Of a stretch of 13,046 nt of DNA, positions 12,155 to 13,046 are shown piece by piece. Source of the DNA: Fen731 sp964481885 (GTDB taxonomy: Bacteria; Actinomycetota; Humimicrobiia; Humimicrobiales; Humimicrobiaceae); assembly GCA_964481885.1 (NCBI GenBank), contig CAYZUS010000053.1:1-13046 (forward strand), read 5' to 3'. The first letter of the stretch is position 1, and every line of letters begins with the position of its first letter. The position numbers and the translations under genes were made by a program. A model generated the notes under the pieces. It did not search any database, was not told where the DNA came from, and worked only from the letters and a program-made list of their open reading frames with translations.

Positions 12155-12820
12155 ATGCCATTACAGGGTTTTACAGATAATTTTGAAGATAACAGCACTG
12201 AAGCTGGTTTTCAGTTCACGTTTTTTTGCGATTTATGCAGGGAAGGCTACAAGACATCGTTTATTCCTTCAAAAACCCATGGAAAGGGCCAGATCATAAA
12301 CGGTATTGGAAGGGCTTTTTCAATAGGCGCTTCTTTTTTTGGCCGCGGCGACATAGGCAGTACTGTTGAGCGTGGATCGGACATGCTGGGGGACAAATAT
12401 GAGGGGATGACCCCTGAGTGGAGACAGGAGCACGACGAAGCTTTTGCAGTTGCTCAAAATGAAGCAAAGGGCCACTTTCACAGATGTCCAAAATGCAAAA
12501 TGTGGGTCTGCGACAATGACTGGAACGAGCAGGATGGACTCTGCGTTGACGATGCGCCAAGGGAAAATGTTGAGGTAGCAGCTGCAAGAGGGGCCAAACT
12601 TGTTGAAGATATTCAGGCAAAGGCGGCCCAGACTCAGGTTTTTACAGGTGAGATTGAAAGAAAGCAGACAGTCTGTCCCGAATGTGGAAAACCTGCAGGA
12701 CAGGGAAAATTCTGTAACAACTGCGGTGCCACTCTGTCCATGTCAAAATGCACAAAATGCGGAGCAAAAAATCCTGCAGAATCAAAATTTTGTGGCGAGT
12801 GCGGCAATAAGATGTTTTGA
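12155..12820 (+). CDS. Zinc-ribbon protein with split N-terminal metal site
   Basis: A 221-residue uncharacterised protein. The N-terminal domain starts GFQFTFFCDLCREGY (Cys25, Cys28) and resumes at FHRCPKCKMWVC (Cys111, Cys114), so the first metal site brackets an 80-residue insert. That insert includes a Gly/Ser/Phe-rich stretch (44-75) and a helix. Next to it is C-x2-D...C-x2-D (Cys119, Asp122, Cys130, Asp133), which looks like a second site. A charged helix (about 137-160) leads to two ordinary C-terminal zinc ribbons: 174/177/187/190 and 199/202/213/216. The ribosome binding site AGGAGG is strong, eight bases from ATG. It follows the four-ribbon gene by 39 bases on the same strand, so the three genes probably form one operon. 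Metal-dependent adaptor or RNA/protein binding is plausible; no catalytic residues are evident. Confidence 0.75.
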   Translation: MPLQGFTDNFEDNSTEAGFQFTFFCDLCREGYKTSFIPSKTHGKGQIINGIGRAFSIGASFFGRGDIGSTVERGSDMLGDKYEGMTPEWRQEHDEAFAVAQNEAKGHFHRCPKCKMWVCDNDWNEQDGLCVDDAPRENVEVAAARGAKLVEDIQAKAAQTQVFTGEIERKQTVCPECGKPAGQGKFCNNCGATLSMSKCTKCGAKNPAESKFCGECGNKMF

Positions 12821-12909
12821 TAAAATGTGCATTATATTCTTTTTTTAATGCTGAAAATGTACTGTTTTGTCATGTATGCGGTTTTGTTATTGGCAAAATA
12901 ATAGTTTTG

Positions 12910-12937
12910 TTGAAAATATCTGGATATATGTTAATAT
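12910..12937 (+). promoter_or_regulatory. Promoter of the proline tRNA
   Basis: TTGAAA (12910-12915), a 16-base spacer and TAATAT (12932-12937) with TG two bases upstream (extended -10). Transcription would begin around 12944, shortly before the tRNA. Confidence 0.55.
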
Positions 12938-12958
12938 ACACTCTGCTAAAAATTTAGC

Positions 12959-13037
12959 CGGGGTGTAGCGTAGCTTGGCTTAGCGCGCCTGCTTTGGGAG
13001 CAGGAGGTCGGAGGTTCAAATCCTCTCACCCCGACCA
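12959..13037 (+). tRNA. tRNA-Pro, anticodon TGG
   Basis: A 79-base cloverleaf. The acceptor stem is CGGGGTG (12959-12965) with CACCCCG (13027-13033). The D arm is closed by GCG/CGC. The anticodon stem CCTGC/GCAGG surrounds the loop TTTGGGA with anticodon TGG at 12995-12997. The T arm is GGAGG-TTCAAAT-CCTCT with one G-T pair. Discriminator A is followed by an encoded CCA. It reads proline CCA and, by wobble, CCG and probably the other CCN codons. Confidence 0.97.
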
Positions 13038-13046
13038 GATCATGGC

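Noticed and set aside
12829..12852. GCATTA ... TAATGC around a T-run after the last zinc-ribbon gene
   Set aside because: The six A/T-rich pairs enclose the T-run instead of preceding it; not a terminator shape.

Overview
The window looks like a scaffold from an uncultured, AT-rich bacterium, probably a metagenome-assembled genome, since exactly 100 Ns join two contigs at 9210-9309. The CGNR-type zinc-finger gene, the order murI - rph - rdgB and the zinc-ribbon hypothetical genes fit a deep-branching low-GC Actinomycetota or a related Gram-positive-type lineage. That assignment is inference: no marker here fixes the phylum.

Left part (1-2014, + strand): a short unrecognised coding segment at the window edge, probably frameshifted. 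It is followed by a two-gene unit: a CGNR/ABATE-like zinc-finger protein carrying five 11-residue repeats, overlapping by 11 bases a membrane-anchored Ser/Thr-rich protein with an Ig-like tail. Converging on it from the - strand is a principal (RpoD/SigA-type) sigma factor (2084-3094).

Middle part (3095-6804, - strand): a 504-base spacer full of dyad symmetries, a cobalamin-binding-type radical SAM protein with a DUF4070-like tail and a four-unit A/T repeat in its leader, a small RRM RNA-binding protein with its own good promoter and long leader, and an NAD-type short-chain dehydrogenase whose best promoter sits almost on top of its start codon.

Right part (6805-13046, + strand): a divergent 490-base spacer, then murI (peptidoglycan D-Glu supply, with an unusual low-complexity insert), rph (3'-end processing of tRNA) and rdgB (removal of non-canonical purine NTPs). 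The contig join lies between rph and rdgB inside what looks like a 15-bp tandem repeat array, followed by a good intrinsic terminator. Next comes an uncharacterised three-gene cluster: a 497-residue protein with two PH-like segments, a 109-residue protein built almost entirely of four zinc ribbons, and a 221-residue protein with an unusual N-terminal metal site and two C-terminal zinc ribbons. A proline tRNA (anticodon TGG, CCA encoded) closes the window.

Two themes stand out. Four proteins (CGNR protein, Ig-like protein, MurI, 497-residue protein) each carry a low-complexity or tandem-repeat insert. The three-gene zinc-ribbon cluster is the best candidate for an undescribed system, although the sequence does not reveal its function.
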